Part shown: positions 9,593 through 18,209 of the stretch, piece after piece | How the letters are laid out: each line of letters opens with the position of its first letter | How positions within the stretch are numbered: position 1 is the first letter of the stretch | Source: SZUA-430 sp965227535 | GTDB taxonomy: Bacteria; Pseudomonadota; Alphaproteobacteria; Micropepsales; Micropepsaceae | Reading direction: 5' to 3' | NCBI GenBank assembly: GCA_965227535.1 | Contig: OZ245761.1 | Location: 3,410,001-3,474,000 of the forward strand | Length of the DNA stretch: 64,000 nucleotides | Translations under genes and position numbers: made by a program | The notes under the pieces: model-generated | What the model was told of the DNA's origin: nothing | Seen by the model: only the letters and a program-made list of their open reading frames with translations | Databases searched by the model: none

Positions 9593-10090
9593 ATGAAGCA
9601 TGAGCGCACCTATCGCTGGGCGGACCCCACGGAAATCATGGCCGCCGCACAAGGCCAGTCCGGTCTCGACCTGATGCGGGCGATGGCTGAGGGCCGCGTG
9701 CCGCCCCCGCCCGTGAGCAGCCTCATCGGCGTCAACGGTTTCACGGCGGAAAAAGGCAAAGTGACGATGGGCTTCGATCCCGCCGAGTTTCACTACAACG
9801 CGCTGGGCACAGTCCACGGCGGCGTGATCGCGACCGTCATCGATATGGTGCTGGGTTCAGCCGTGCATTCCACGTTAAAGGCGGGGCAGGGCTTCACGAC
9901 TCTGACGCTCGAACTCAAATATCACCGCGCCGTCACGGCAAAGTCGGGTCATCTGACCGCGATCGCGGAGGTCGTCACGCGCGGCCGCGAAATCGTCACC
10001 GCCGAAGCAACGCTGATCGACAAGAACGACCGCCTCTTCGCGAACGCCACGTCGACACTGATGATTCTCAAGCTGCCGAACGGCGCGTAA
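9593..10090 (+). CDS. PaaI-family hotdog-fold thioesterase
   Basis: The 165-residue protein is a hotdog-fold thioesterase of the PaaI type, which hydrolyses acyl- or aryl-CoA thioesters as a tetramer in the cytoplasm. The hallmark is HYNALGTVHGGVIATVIDM (about residues 63-81), with the HGG turn at the start of the central helix and an acidic residue in it. AAGGAGAACG precedes the ATG by a few bases. The 3' end overlaps the convergent small membrane-protein gene by 23 bp. It is divergent from the acylase/GH3 pair. Confidence 0.88.
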   Translation: MKHERTYRWADPTEIMAAAQGQSGLDLMRAMAEGRVPPPPVSSLIGVNGFTAEKGKVTMGFDPAEFHYNALGTVHGGVIATVIDMVLGSAVHSTLKAGQGFTTLTLELKYHRAVTAKSGHLTAIAEVVTRGREIVTAEATLIDKNDRLFANATSTLMILKLPNGA

Positions 10091-10448
10091 ACAAGAACAG
10101 CGCAAACAGCGCCGCGAACGCGAGATCGACCAGCGTCAACGCGACCATCCCGAACGGCGCGAGCCCGCGTGACCACGCGAGTGCGATCAGCACGACCACG
10201 CCAAGCTTGCCCACCATGCCGACGGCGACGATCGGGCGGTTGTCCAAATTGCGCCACACGATCAGATAGAACACGCCGAACATCAAGACGAACCACGCAA
10301 CGACCGGCGACCACAGCGCGTCATAGCGCGCCACTTCCAGCCCCATCGACGCCGCGAAGTCGCTCGCGTCGACGGCCAAACTGACGCCGACGATAAAATT
10401 GAAAATCGCGCTCGCCAAAAAGACGCCGCGCCAAACCCCGTCGCTCAT
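10068..10448 (-). CDS. Small four-helix integral membrane protein
   Basis: The 126-residue protein has four hydrophobic segments (about residues 8-25, 46-65, 74-91 and 98-120) and a short basic tail, TRRSAA. It has no catalytic motif and its family was not identified. The reading frame continues upstream within the esterase gene, but the ATG at 10448 lies five bases after the stop of that gene, so the two are very probably cotranscribed. Its last 23 bp overlap the 3' end of the convergent thioesterase gene. Confidence 0.7.
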   Translation of the reverse strand: MSDGVWRGVFLASAIFNFIVGVSLAVDASDFAASMGLEVARYDALWSPVVAWFVLMFGVFYLIVWRNLDNRPIVAVGMVGKLGVVVLIALAWSRGLAPFGMVALTLVDLAFAALFALFLFTRRSAA

Positions 10449-10453
10449 GGCTC

Positions 10454-11491
10454 TCAGAACCTCCGCGTTGCGGCGGCGCCGACCCTCGCGTTCAGGAACG
10501 CGCCGATGTCGCCGATCGCGCGCTCGCTCTGTCCGTCGAACAAGCGCTCGAACACGTGACCACCGCTCGCCCACACGCGCAATGTGACACCGCCGCCCGC
10601 CGCATGAACGCGATTGGCCAGCATCCGCGCATCGTCGTGCAACGCGTCCGTACGGCTTGTGTGGATCATCATCGGCGCAAGCTCCCGCAAATCGCCGTAC
10701 ACGGGCGAGGCCAGCGGATCCAGCGGCGATCGCCCCTGCAAATAGAAATGAGAACAGATCGCCATGGATTCCATGCTGATCGGAGTGTCGCCGGTCACGC
10801 TCCGCGCCGCCGCCGACCGCCCGGTCAAAGCCAAATCCGTCCACGGCGAAAGTAACGCGATGCCGCCCAGCCGCGTCCCGTGATCGCGCAACCGAAGCGC
10901 CGCCGCGAGCGCAATCGAAGCCCCCGCCGACTCCGCGACCAGCCCGATGCGCGCCGGCGCGTAGCCTTCGCGCACAGCCCCGACCACCGCTTCGCACACG
11001 TCGTCCACGGCGGCAGGGCAGGGATGCTCCGGCGCCAGACGATAATCGACCATCAGAGTCTTCAACCGCGCCGCCTTCGCAATCCGCGCGATCAACGCCG
11101 TCAACCGCGGACTGCGATCGGCAATAAACGACCCGCCATGCACATAGACCAGGATCGCGTCGTCGCCGAAATCATCGTGCTGAAGCCAACTCGCACGCCC
11201 CGGCACGCGTGACGCCGGCGCAATCGAAAGCCCATCCATCGCCGCACTCATTTGCACCGCGCTCGGCATGCTCAACCTGTTGTGCCAATCGCGCCCGCGC
11301 TCGATGTAGCGCATCAACCGCACCCGATCGCCGGACTCCATGGCCCGCACCGCGCCGGCAACCGTCGCGCGCTCCACCGTGCGGCTCAAGGCGTTCGACA
11401 AACTGCGCGCAACGCCAGCCAACGGAAACGTCGCCGATGGCGCGGCGACGCGCTCGATGTGCAAGCCAGCCGCATCGCTCATGACAGTCAT
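10454..11491 (-). CDS. Alpha/beta hydrolase (HSL-type carboxylesterase)
   Basis: The protein is a hormone-sensitive-lipase-type esterase. Seen are the oxyanion motif VYVHGGSFIADRSPR (about residue 115), VDYRLAPEHPCPAA (about 150), the nucleophile elbow VAESAGAS (about 186; here AESAG replaces the usual GDSAG), the acid in HTSRTDALHDD (about 285) and the catalytic His in ASGGHVFE (about 318). Such enzymes hydrolyse short-chain esters in the cytoplasm. AAGG lies eight bases upstream of the ATG at 11491; an in-frame ATG at 11482 is an alternative. It is followed by a small membrane protein gene and is divergent from a HTH regulator. Confidence 0.88.
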   Translation of the reverse strand: MTVMSDAAGLHIERVAAPSATFPLAGVARSLSNALSRTVERATVAGAVRAMESGDRVRLMRYIERGRDWHNRLSMPSAVQMSAAMDGLSIAPASRVPGRASWLQHDDFGDDAILVYVHGGSFIADRSPRLTALIARIAKAARLKTLMVDYRLAPEHPCPAAVDDVCEAVVGAVREGYAPARIGLVAESAGASIALAAALRLRDHGTRLGGIALLSPWTDLALTGRSAAARSVTGDTPISMESMAICSHFYLQGRSPLDPLASPVYGDLRELAPMMIHTSRTDALHDDARMLANRVHAAGGGVTLRVWASGGHVFERLFDGQSERAIGDIGAFLNARVGAAATRRF

Positions 11492-11562
11492 GGGAAGAGC
11501 CTTGGGGTTCGGGAGTGTTACCCTCTGCGAATCATAATCTGATTCGCAAAAAGCCGAACGTG

Positions 11563-11958
11563 ATGCCGCGCACGAAGAGACAGGACACTGTTGAGACGCA
11601 GTTCGTCGCCATCGGCGCGGTAAGCGACTACGCGCAAACCTATCCGTCGATGCCCGATCGCCTGCGCAACATCGTGGGCTGGCTCGAAAACAATCTGAAG
11701 GCGGCAGGCCTTGCGTTCATGATCGAGCGCATCGACGGCGAAACGGCAAAAGTCCATGACGAATGGATGACACGCTTCGCCCTCACCCCCGCCGAAATCC
11801 GCCTCGCGGCTTACGTCGTGCACGGCGGCACCCTCGCAGGTTACGCGAAACAACACGCCGTCAGCCGCAACACCGTCCGCAACCAACTGCAGGCGATCTA
11901 TGGTAAAACAGGCACACACCGCCAGGCAGAACTCGTCGCCCTACTGCTGAAACCCTAG
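11563..11958 (+). CDS. Short LuxR-type helix-turn-helix protein
   Basis: The protein of about 131 residues ends in a GerE/LuxR-type HTH of about 60 residues beginning FALTPAEIRLAAYVVHGG, with the recognition helix in HAVSRNTVRNQLQAIYGKTG. The N-terminal 70 residues match no known sensor domain. The reading frame also allows a start at 11515, but that adds a basic stretch without family support. It is divergent from the esterase and small membrane protein pair, 71 bp away from start to start, so it may control them; that is inference from position. Confidence 0.75.
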   Translation: MPRTKRQDTVETQFVAIGAVSDYAQTYPSMPDRLRNIVGWLENNLKAAGLAFMIERIDGETAKVHDEWMTRFALTPAEIRLAAYVVHGGTLAGYAKQHAVSRNTVRNQLQAIYGKTGTHRQAELVALLLKP

Positions 11959-12053
11959 GTCATAGTGCGTTTGCATCATGCGCGAACACGCCCGCGCATC
12001 CAGCCTCATCGCACGAAGCGAATCGCTTCGCATCTTGAGGGGGATGAAGAGGC

Positions 12054-14018
12054 ATGCGTCGGTCTCTGCTGCTTGCGTCCGTGGCCTGGCTCGCCGTCAT
12101 GGCGATGCCGGCCGAGAATCCGTTCGTGCGCGCCGCACACGCGGAAAGTTCCGGCCGCGAATGGGTCGATGCCCGCGAGAAGTGGCAGAGCGACGTTGCG
12201 CAGCTGTCGCTTCGTATTCGCGATTACCCGCTCAGCCCTCGCTACTGCAAGCGCCCGCATCAGAAGGACAAGACCTTCGACGAAGTTAGCCTCGACCAAC
12301 TCGCGGAAGAACTCGCCTTGCTGACCACCGAGTTCGGCCGCATCGAAACCGGCACGAATGCCGCGACGCGCGGCGGCACAGCCAGCAGTCTGACGACGGA
12401 CAGACTGATGACGGGGGAGTACCCGAAGTACAAAGGCAGGGAAGTCACCGATGAAATGCACTGGAAACTTCTGCGCAGCGATTACATAGGCGCGGCACAG
12501 AAGTTATTGACGGACAAGCGAGCGGCGCTGGCCGCCCGGCCCGAAAATTTTTGCGGGGAGCCGACGCTGAAGAAAGCCGAGATCATTGGCCCGCCCGTGC
12601 AGCCGCCGCCTCCGCCACCGCCGCCACCCCCACCGCCGCCGCCGGTCGATCCCCTGAAAGGCCTGAACCGGCCTATCTCCAAAGCCATCAACCTCCCGCG
12701 GCTCGAAAAATTCTATTGCTCGCAAGCGCAAAGGGACGCGGCCCTCGCTCTGATCCCGCCCGAGATCGTACAGGTCAACGCAAACATCGCGGACATCGAC
12801 GCCTACATCGCGTCTCTGAAGGCGCGCCGCGCCGAGCTAAAGGCCAGAGGTGTCGAACAGCACTGGCTGGACTCGATGGACTACGAAGTCCGCAATGCCG
12901 AAGCGGAGAAGGCAAGCCAAGCCACGACGATCCAAACGCTGGAAACCACGCGCGGCCTCATTGCATCGACCCCCGTCGTCGACTGTTCGAAGGAAGGCAA
13001 GCGCGAAATCGGCTGGCTCCCAGGCAGCGGCTTCTCCGCCGGCGTCGAGGTCGCTTACGGCGACCTGACCATCCCCGATAAGCCCTACCTCTCGCTCGAG
13101 GACGCAGGCGACCTGTTCCTCGGCGTCGTCGATCTCGAAACGGAAGACGAACTTCTCGTCATCACCGGCTTCGTCGAATACGAGTTCAAACTCGGCGATC
13201 TAACCAACGTGAAACTGCTGGGCGACCCGCGCGATCAGCGCTGGATGACCGGCGCCGAACTCTTCGGCTACGACTACAGCATCTTCGCCGAAAGCCCCGA
13301 TGTCACCACGACCACCGAAGGCATGGGCATCCCCGGTACCGGCGATCCGCTGTCGTCGTTCCCGGCCGGCGTCTTTTTCGCCAACCCCGCGTTCAACGAT
13401 GTGACCAACATTCGCTACGCGCACGACTCGAACTTCCGCGGCGGCGCAATCAGCTTCGGCCAGAAGTCCTACTACGACAGCCACAGCTGCTACGTCGGCG
13501 TCGGCGTCGGTTACAATCGCTTACGCACGACGGACATCCTCACCGGCACCGTCGACGGCTTCCTCACCGACTTCCGCTATCAGACGGATGTCGCCACGCG
13601 CGGCACGAATCTGTTCGTGCGCGGCGGTGTCGAAATCCCGCTCGATAATTTGTGGGACCAGCAGTTGCGCTACGCCGGCGAATTCTCGGGCTTTCGTCTA
13701 GCGGTCGGCGGCGAAGGCCGCGTCAACTTCCTCGACGCCGAAGGCCTCGACCAACTCGATCTCACGGGCTTCGTCAGCGACAGCCAGGCCGTCCGCATCG
13801 GCAAGGACGACACGACCTTCAGCTACAAACTTAACGCCGGCTTGAACTACGCGCCGACGGGCATCAAAGGCCTCGACATCTCACTGGGCGTCGAATACGG
13901 CGAAAGCGACACCCACCCGGTCGCCCACCGCTCCGGCCAAACCGGCGAAACCACGCGCATCGAGTTCGAACAAGAAGAAGTCTTCGTCGGCACCCTCGGC
14001 ACGCGCTTCAGGTTCTAG
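12054..14018 (+). CDS. Exported protein with polyproline hinge and C-terminal outer-membrane beta-barrel
   Basis: This 654-residue protein starts with a signal peptide (about residues 1-31, probable cleavage after AHA). A helical region follows (about 32-180), then 14 consecutive prolines (about 184-197), a second helical stretch with coiled-coil character (about 230-310), and a C-terminal part (about 330-654) rich in alternating hydrophobic and aromatic residues. The last residue is Phe (TLGTRFRF), typical of BamA-recognised outer-membrane barrels. The most likely picture is a periplasmic helical domain joined through a rigid proline spacer to a barrel. GAAGAGG lies just before the ATG. No known family is recognised with confidence. 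Confidence 0.7.
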   Translation: MRRSLLLASVAWLAVMAMPAENPFVRAAHAESSGREWVDAREKWQSDVAQLSLRIRDYPLSPRYCKRPHQKDKTFDEVSLDQLAEELALLTTEFGRIETGTNAATRGGTASSLTTDRLMTGEYPKYKGREVTDEMHWKLLRSDYIGAAQKLLTDKRAALAARPENFCGEPTLKKAEIIGPPVQPPPPPPPPPPPPPPVDPLKGLNRPISKAINLPRLEKFYCSQAQRDAALALIPPEIVQVNANIADIDAYIASLKARRAELKARGVEQHWLDSMDYEVRNAEAEKASQATTIQTLETTRGLIASTPVVDCSKEGKREIGWLPGSGFSAGVEVAYGDLTIPDKPYLSLEDAGDLFLGVVDLETEDELLVITGFVEYEFKLGDLTNVKLLGDPRDQRWMTGAELFGYDYSIFAESPDVTTTTEGMGIPGTGDPLSSFPAGVFFANPAFNDVTNIRYAHDSNFRGGAISFGQKSYYDSHSCYVGVGVGYNRLRTTDILTGTVDGFLTDFRYQTDVATRGTNLFVRGGVEIPLDNLWDQQLRYAGEFSGFRLAVGGEGRVNFLDAEGLDQLDLTGFVSDSQAVRIGKDDTTFSYKLNAGLNYAPTGIKGLDISLGVEYGESDTHPVAHRSGQTGETTRIEFEQEEVFVGTLGTRFRF

Positions 14019-14029
14019 AAAGGAACATC

Positions 14030-14169
14030 TCACGCGAAGCCGCGAAGTCGCGAAGAAGAAGGACGCGAAGTTACGAAAGGCGCTTCGCGCCGGAGGCCGA
14101 ACCCCGGCGCGAAGCGCCAATCACTCTTCTTAGCGTCTTCTCTTTTCGCGTCTTCGCGGCTTCGCGTGA
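14030..14169. repeat. Long inverted repeat, family copy A (GCGAAGTC type)
   Basis: Left arm begins TCACGCGAAGCCGCGAAGTC and the right arm ends in its near-complement GACGCG...GCGTGA (right half about 14132-14169). The units GCGAAGCC, GCGAAGTC and GCGAAG repeat with 8-bp spacing. The centre holds a second short complementary pair, GGCGCTTCGCGCC and GGCGCGAAGCGCC. It fills the gap between the barrel gene and the phytase-like gene and would also form a strong hairpin in RNA from either side. Confidence 0.85.
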
Positions 14170-14185
14170 TTTCTGCCTTGCGGCC

Positions 14186-15565
14186 TCACCCCGGCAGCGT
14201 CACCCGAAACGCGAGCACCATATTGTCGTGCTCGAACCCGCCGTCATACCGCCCGTCCGGCATGAAGCCGTTGCGCGTGCGAAAATCATTGTCGTTGCCG
14301 ACAAACAGAAACCGCTCGCGCGGCTTCTTCGCGTCCAGCGGCGGCGACAACACCATCGACTCCCACTTCGCCGACAGCAAAGCCCGCTCGCGCGTCGCCC
14401 GCTTCGCCGAGAGCCCAACACGATTGAGTTCTTCCTCATCCGCAATGTCGACAAACCGCGTCAACCGCACCGGCACGATCTCCGCCTCAAGCTCGCCGTC
14501 AGGAGCAACCGGCTTCGCACGCCGCTCATACTTCGACCCGGCAATATCGCTCGCGCCGTCGAGCGACCCCATCAGCACCTGCTTGAACACGATGGGCTTG
14601 CCGGCATTGCGCTCCTTCGCCCCAAACCCAAACGACTCCCGCCCTAGCACAAAGAACCGCCCGCCGCCCTGCGCCGAAATCGCGTTCACCTCGACGGCGG
14701 CAACCTCTTCCGCACCCGGCCGCCCACCACACAACGGCAGCTTCAACACATAATGCGCTTTCGGAACCGTCGGCCAACCGCGCGCCGGAACGTCATAGAT
14801 CAGCAGCCGCGTATACCGTTGCGTCTCCAACGCCCCACGCCGATCCTGCATCAACGGCGCCTGTAGCAGCACGTAAAGCTCGCGCCCATCCGGGGTCAGC
14901 GACAATCCTTCAAGCCCATCGTTCGGCGCCCGCCCGCGCTTCGGCTTCGTCCCGTCTGCCGAGGAAAAATTCACCTCGCCGCCGACGTAAGGCACGAACG
15001 CTTCCGGCGGCGCGATGATGTGCTGCAAATCCCCCTCGGGCGAAAAGCAATAGATGTTCGCCGCGAACTCATCGCTGACGAACAACCGCCCATCCTTCGC
15101 GATCGCAATCCCCTCGCTGTCGACGCAGATACGTCCGGCAGCGCGCCCCTTCTTCGGCGACGGCACCAGAACATCCAACTGCTCGCCGACATTCGGCCCG
15201 GGATCCAATCCCGTCATCAACGCGCCATGCGCATCACGCATGAACCGCGTGCCGAGAGGCGAGAGCGAAAGCTTCCCCCCGCGCAGCTCAAACCCGATGC
15301 GATGCACCCGCGTCGGATAATCGCTGAACCGCCCGTCCTCCGGCACGTTGAACCCGCGATCGGGCAGGGCGACGAACACGCCTGAACACCCGTCCCCGGT
15401 CGCGCGCCAAGACCCCGCCTCGAGCGAAAGCCCCGAGAACGACCCCAACGTGTCGCCCATCGTGTCGCGCGTGGAGGCGGGAAGCCGCCCCAGCGCCACC
15501 AGCCGATAAGCCTTGTCGTTCTTAGCGTTAGCCATGAAGCCCTCGATTTCGGGAACCTCTATCAT
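14186..15565 (-). CDS. Esterase-like activity of phytase family protein
   Basis: The 459-residue protein resembles the 'esterase-like activity of phytase' (Phytase-like) family, six-bladed propeller proteins often secreted and often annotated as phytase-like esterases. Supporting stretches are LGSFSGLSLEAG near residue 40, FVALPDRGFNV near residue 68, and the blade-like SEGIAIAKDGRLFVSDEF near residue 150 with LEGLSLTPDGRELYVLLQ near residue 220. No clear signal peptide is seen from the 15565 start, nor from the in-frame ATG at 15535, so the location is uncertain. The activity of such proteins is poorly proven. Confidence 0.8.
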   Translation of the reverse strand: MIEVPEIEGFMANAKNDKAYRLVALGRLPASTRDTMGDTLGSFSGLSLEAGSWRATGDGCSGVFVALPDRGFNVPEDGRFSDYPTRVHRIGFELRGGKLSLSPLGTRFMRDAHGALMTGLDPGPNVGEQLDVLVPSPKKGRAAGRICVDSEGIAIAKDGRLFVSDEFAANIYCFSPEGDLQHIIAPPEAFVPYVGGEVNFSSADGTKPKRGRAPNDGLEGLSLTPDGRELYVLLQAPLMQDRRGALETQRYTRLLIYDVPARGWPTVPKAHYVLKLPLCGGRPGAEEVAAVEVNAISAQGGGRFFVLGRESFGFGAKERNAGKPIVFKQVLMGSLDGASDIAGSKYERRAKPVAPDGELEAEIVPVRLTRFVDIADEEELNRVGLSAKRATRERALLSAKWESMVLSPPLDAKKPRERFLFVGNDNDFRTRNGFMPDGRYDGGFEHDNMVLAFRVTLPG

Positions 15566-15668
15566 GCCAGCCCCTGCGTTTCTCCCTTGAGCAGGCGAGC
15601 GGAAGCGCGTCTAATACATCCGCCGCGTGCGTGGGGATCCGGGCGCGGCAGGGGTGGGGATTATCGTG

Positions 15669-16673
15669 ATGAAGCGCCGGTTTGTGCTGGCGATATCGCT
15701 ATTGGGCGCGCTGTCCGTGACAGCGCTTGCCTGGGCGGCTGACTCCGTCGTCACCATTCCCCTCAGCGCGCCACCCAAGGCCGAAGAAGCCAAGCCAAAG
15801 TCGGACAAGAAGACGACCGTAGCTGCGGTCCCGGCATCGGAGCCGTTGTCGCCGCAAGCCATCGTCGACATTCCACCGCCTGAGTTCTCAACCCAACCGC
15901 TCTTTGCGCCGGGCGTTGAACTCGATAAAGGGGCCATCCCGACGCCGGACATCGACCCCGCGCTAATCGAAGGCAAAGAAGTCGAGATCAAAGAGGTCGA
16001 GCCGCCGGTGAAACCCCGATTGGAGGCAAGGCCCCAACCGGCGCCGCTGCGTATGGCTGCACCTTCGCCGCCTCCGATGCCGCAACCGAAACCGACGCCG
16101 CCGGCGTTGAAAGAGCAAGGACCGGTCGTGGCCGCCGCACCTGCTGACTCGTCTAAGCCGTTGCGCCGCGGCGAGATGGAGCCGATCGACGACTACCGCC
16201 CGAAAAAGCCGTCGTCGGTGGTCGTCGATCCAACGGCCCTCGATCGCGCGCTCGTGCCCGCAACCGAAAAACCCGCACGCACACCGATCCCGCAACCCAA
16301 ACCCGCGGCGCCGAAACCGAAAGCTGAAGCAAAAATTCTTGCGAAAGGCGAGATGGAACCCGTCGACGACGTCCCCGGTCCCAAGGCGCTGATCACAAGG
16401 CGGGGCGAAGCATCGACGTTCCGCTGCTTCGTGCGCGACGTAATGGCCTTCTACGACCGCACCCACATCCGCTGCTACAACAAGGCGAAGAACAAACTAA
16501 ACTTCTTCGCCGTCGACACCGGCCAACCCATTTCGGCGTCCGTGGTGTCAAAAGGCCTAGCCGCCATGCAAGCCGGCAAACCTGCGACCATCACCTTCGC
16601 CCCCGAACCCGACCTAAACCCATCGAACTGCGCCGCCGCCAACTGCCGCCGCCTGATCGACATCCAGAACTAG
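15669..16673 (+). CDS. Exported proline-rich protein of unknown function
   Basis: From the ATG at 15669 the protein has about 334 residues, with a signal peptide MKRRFVLAISLLGALSVTAL ending at AWA. Residues 25-240 are rich in Pro, Ala and Lys, contain two repeats of the type GEMEPxDD, and look disordered. The last 90 residues (from STFRCFVRDVMAFYD) form a compact domain with four cysteines (at FRCF, IRCYN, SNCAAANC), which could form disulfides in the periplasm. An upstream in-frame start at 15627 is less likely because it buries the signal peptide. It is divergent from the phytase-like gene. No family is recognised. Confidence 0.65.
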   Translation: MKRRFVLAISLLGALSVTALAWAADSVVTIPLSAPPKAEEAKPKSDKKTTVAAVPASEPLSPQAIVDIPPPEFSTQPLFAPGVELDKGAIPTPDIDPALIEGKEVEIKEVEPPVKPRLEARPQPAPLRMAAPSPPPMPQPKPTPPALKEQGPVVAAAPADSSKPLRRGEMEPIDDYRPKKPSSVVVDPTALDRALVPATEKPARTPIPQPKPAAPKPKAEAKILAKGEMEPVDDVPGPKALITRRGEASTFRCFVRDVMAFYDRTHIRCYNKAKNKLNFFAVDTGQPISASVVSKGLAAMQAGKPATITFAPEPDLNPSNCAAANCRRLIDIQN

Positions 16674-16729
16674 CCCGCCACGGCGCACGATCGGCTACAA
16701 TGCGTCCAAAGCCGCCGCATGAGAGGCTC

Positions 16730-17467
16730 ATGGATATCCACTACGCCATCGGCGACATTCACGGCCGCAACGATCTCCTCGAGCGAATGCACGAGCGGAT
16801 CGTCGCCGACCACCATCTGCGCCATCCGAACGAGCCTGCCGTAATCGTCTATCTTGGCGACTACATCGACCGCGGCGCCGACAGCGCAGGCGTCATTGAT
16901 ACGGTCATGAGCGGCGTGCCGGGGTTTGAAATCGTTTGCCTCAAGGGAAATCACGAACAGTGGTTGCTTGATTGCTTGATGACCGACGAGCGCCACGTGT
17001 GGACGGCTTGGCTAGAGAACGGCGGTGAGGAAACACTGTCGTCGTTCGGGCTCCGCTTTCGCCGGCGCGAGTATGATCCTCTGGTGCTCGCGCGCGCCGT
17101 CGGCACGAAGCGCCTCGGATGGCTTGACAAACTTCAGCTCTATCATCGTGTCGGCGACTATCTCTTCGTGCACGCCGGCATCGTCCCCGGACGCCCGCTC
17201 GAAGAGCAGGAAGAGAAAGATCTCATATGGATTCGCCGCGCGTTCTTGGATTCAGACGTCGACCACGGTTTCCGCGTCGTGCATGGCCACACGCCGACCG
17301 AAGAGCCCGAACTCAAGCCAAACCGCATCGGCGTCGATACCGGTCCCACATGGTATGGCAACCTGACGGCGGTAGTTCTTGGTGAACCCGAAGGTCCGCG
17401 CTTCATCACCGTCGCGGGTGAGGCGGGCGCCGGTCCCGCGCCGACCCGTTTCACGTCCCCGGAATAA
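16730..17467 (+). CDS. PPP-type metallophosphoesterase (serine/threonine phosphatase / ApaH-like)
   Basis: The 245-residue protein has the three core motifs of the PPP phosphatase superfamily: GDIHGRNDLL (residues 7-16), YLGDYIDRG (about 42-50) and KGNHEQWLLD (about 76-85), followed later by the metal-binding His residues in VHAGIVPGRP and VHGHTP. It should hydrolyse phosphoester or dinucleoside polyphosphate bonds with two metal ions in the cytoplasm. The start at 16730 is chosen because GAGAGG lies six bases upstream and it begins directly before the first motif; another in-frame ATG exists at 16700. Its 3' end overlaps the convergent CPBP gene by 17 bp. Confidence 0.9.
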   Translation: MDIHYAIGDIHGRNDLLERMHERIVADHHLRHPNEPAVIVYLGDYIDRGADSAGVIDTVMSGVPGFEIVCLKGNHEQWLLDCLMTDERHVWTAWLENGGEETLSSFGLRFRRREYDPLVLARAVGTKRLGWLDKLQLYHRVGDYLFVHAGIVPGRPLEEQEEKDLIWIRRAFLDSDVDHGFRVVHGHTPTEEPELKPNRIGVDTGPTWYGNLTAVVLGEPEGPRFITVAGEAGAGPAPTRFTSPE

Positions 17468-18140
17468 TCCCGCCGTGATAAATGAACAGCAGATCGCACG
17501 TGTTCTGTACGCCGTGCGCGACAATCGGTATGGCCAGACTTCGCCCCGATAGCAGATAGAGCAGCCCGTACGTCACGCCGCCCACCGCCGTGATGATGAC
17601 ACCGCTCAAATCCTGATACGAATGCGCTATCCCGAAAATCACGCTGACGCCGATCAGGCTGGCGACCCAAGCCCACCGATCGCCGCCCAACACCTCCGCG
17701 ACGCGCGTCATCGCAAACCCGCGCCACACCATCTCTTCGCCGAACGCGGCCAGAACCCAAGACGCCGCGATCAGCAGCAAGAGATTCTGCCAGCTGCCCG
17801 CAATCTCCTTGATGATGCTCAAATCGGGCGATCCGCCCGTCCACTGCCGCACCAGCGGTTCAAGCACGATGAGCTCGTGCAAAGACAACGCGACGCCCGC
17901 GATAGCGCCGACGGCGGTCGTGGACGGCCACGACGCAGTGAGACGAAAACCGACATCCCGCCAGCGCTTGCCGCGCACGCGAAGCAACGCCCAGCACAAA
18001 AGAAACAGCCACGGCGTATGGCTCACCGGCAGGTAATTGTACGACCCCGCCTCGAACACGGCGATGAAGAGCAACAGCTCGATCACCGCAAACCAAAGAC
18101 TGTCCCGCCAGTCCGCAGCCTTCCCGCCGTCAGGTTCCAT
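17451..18140 (-). CDS. CPBP-family intramembrane glutamic protease
   Basis: The protein (229 residues from the chosen start) is an integral membrane protein of the CPBP (CAAX protease and bacteriocin-processing) family. It shows the diagnostic motifs EEMVWRGF (EExxxR, about residue 133), FGIAHSYQD (FxxxH, about 171) and HGVQN (HxxxN/D, about 212). Such proteases cleave substrates within the membrane; in bacteria many substrates are unknown. The frame can be extended to 18188, but that would run through the TTGTATACAA operator upstream, so 18140 is preferred. It is divergent from the GntR regulator at 18210. Confidence 0.85.
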   Translation of the reverse strand: MEPDGGKAADWRDSLWFAVIELLLFIAVFEAGSYNYLPVSHTPWLFLLCWALLRVRGKRWRDVGFRLTASWPSTTAVGAIAGVALSLHELIVLEPLVRQWTGGSPDLSIIKEIAGSWQNLLLLIAASWVLAAFGEEMVWRGFAMTRVAEVLGGDRWAWVASLIGVSVIFGIAHSYQDLSGVIITAVGGVTYGLLYLLSGRSLAIPIVAHGVQNTCDLLFIYHGGIIPGT

Positions 18141-18170
18141 CGCAAGCGCCCCTTTTCCCGCTCGGAAAGA

Positions 18171-18203
18171 TTGTATACAAAAATGCATATATTGTAGTCA
18201 AAA
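18171..18203. promoter_or_regulatory. Putative GntR/FCD operator between divergent CPBP and GntR genes
   Basis: TTGTATACAA (18171-18180) is a perfect 10-bp palindrome of the kind bound by FCD-type GntR regulators. A related half-site ATATTGTAGTCAAAA follows at 18189-18203, with the palindrome ATGCAT between them. It lies in the 69-bp gap between two divergent starts, which suggests auto-regulation and control of the CPBP gene. This is inference. Confidence 0.5.
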
Positions 18204-18209
18204 GATCCG

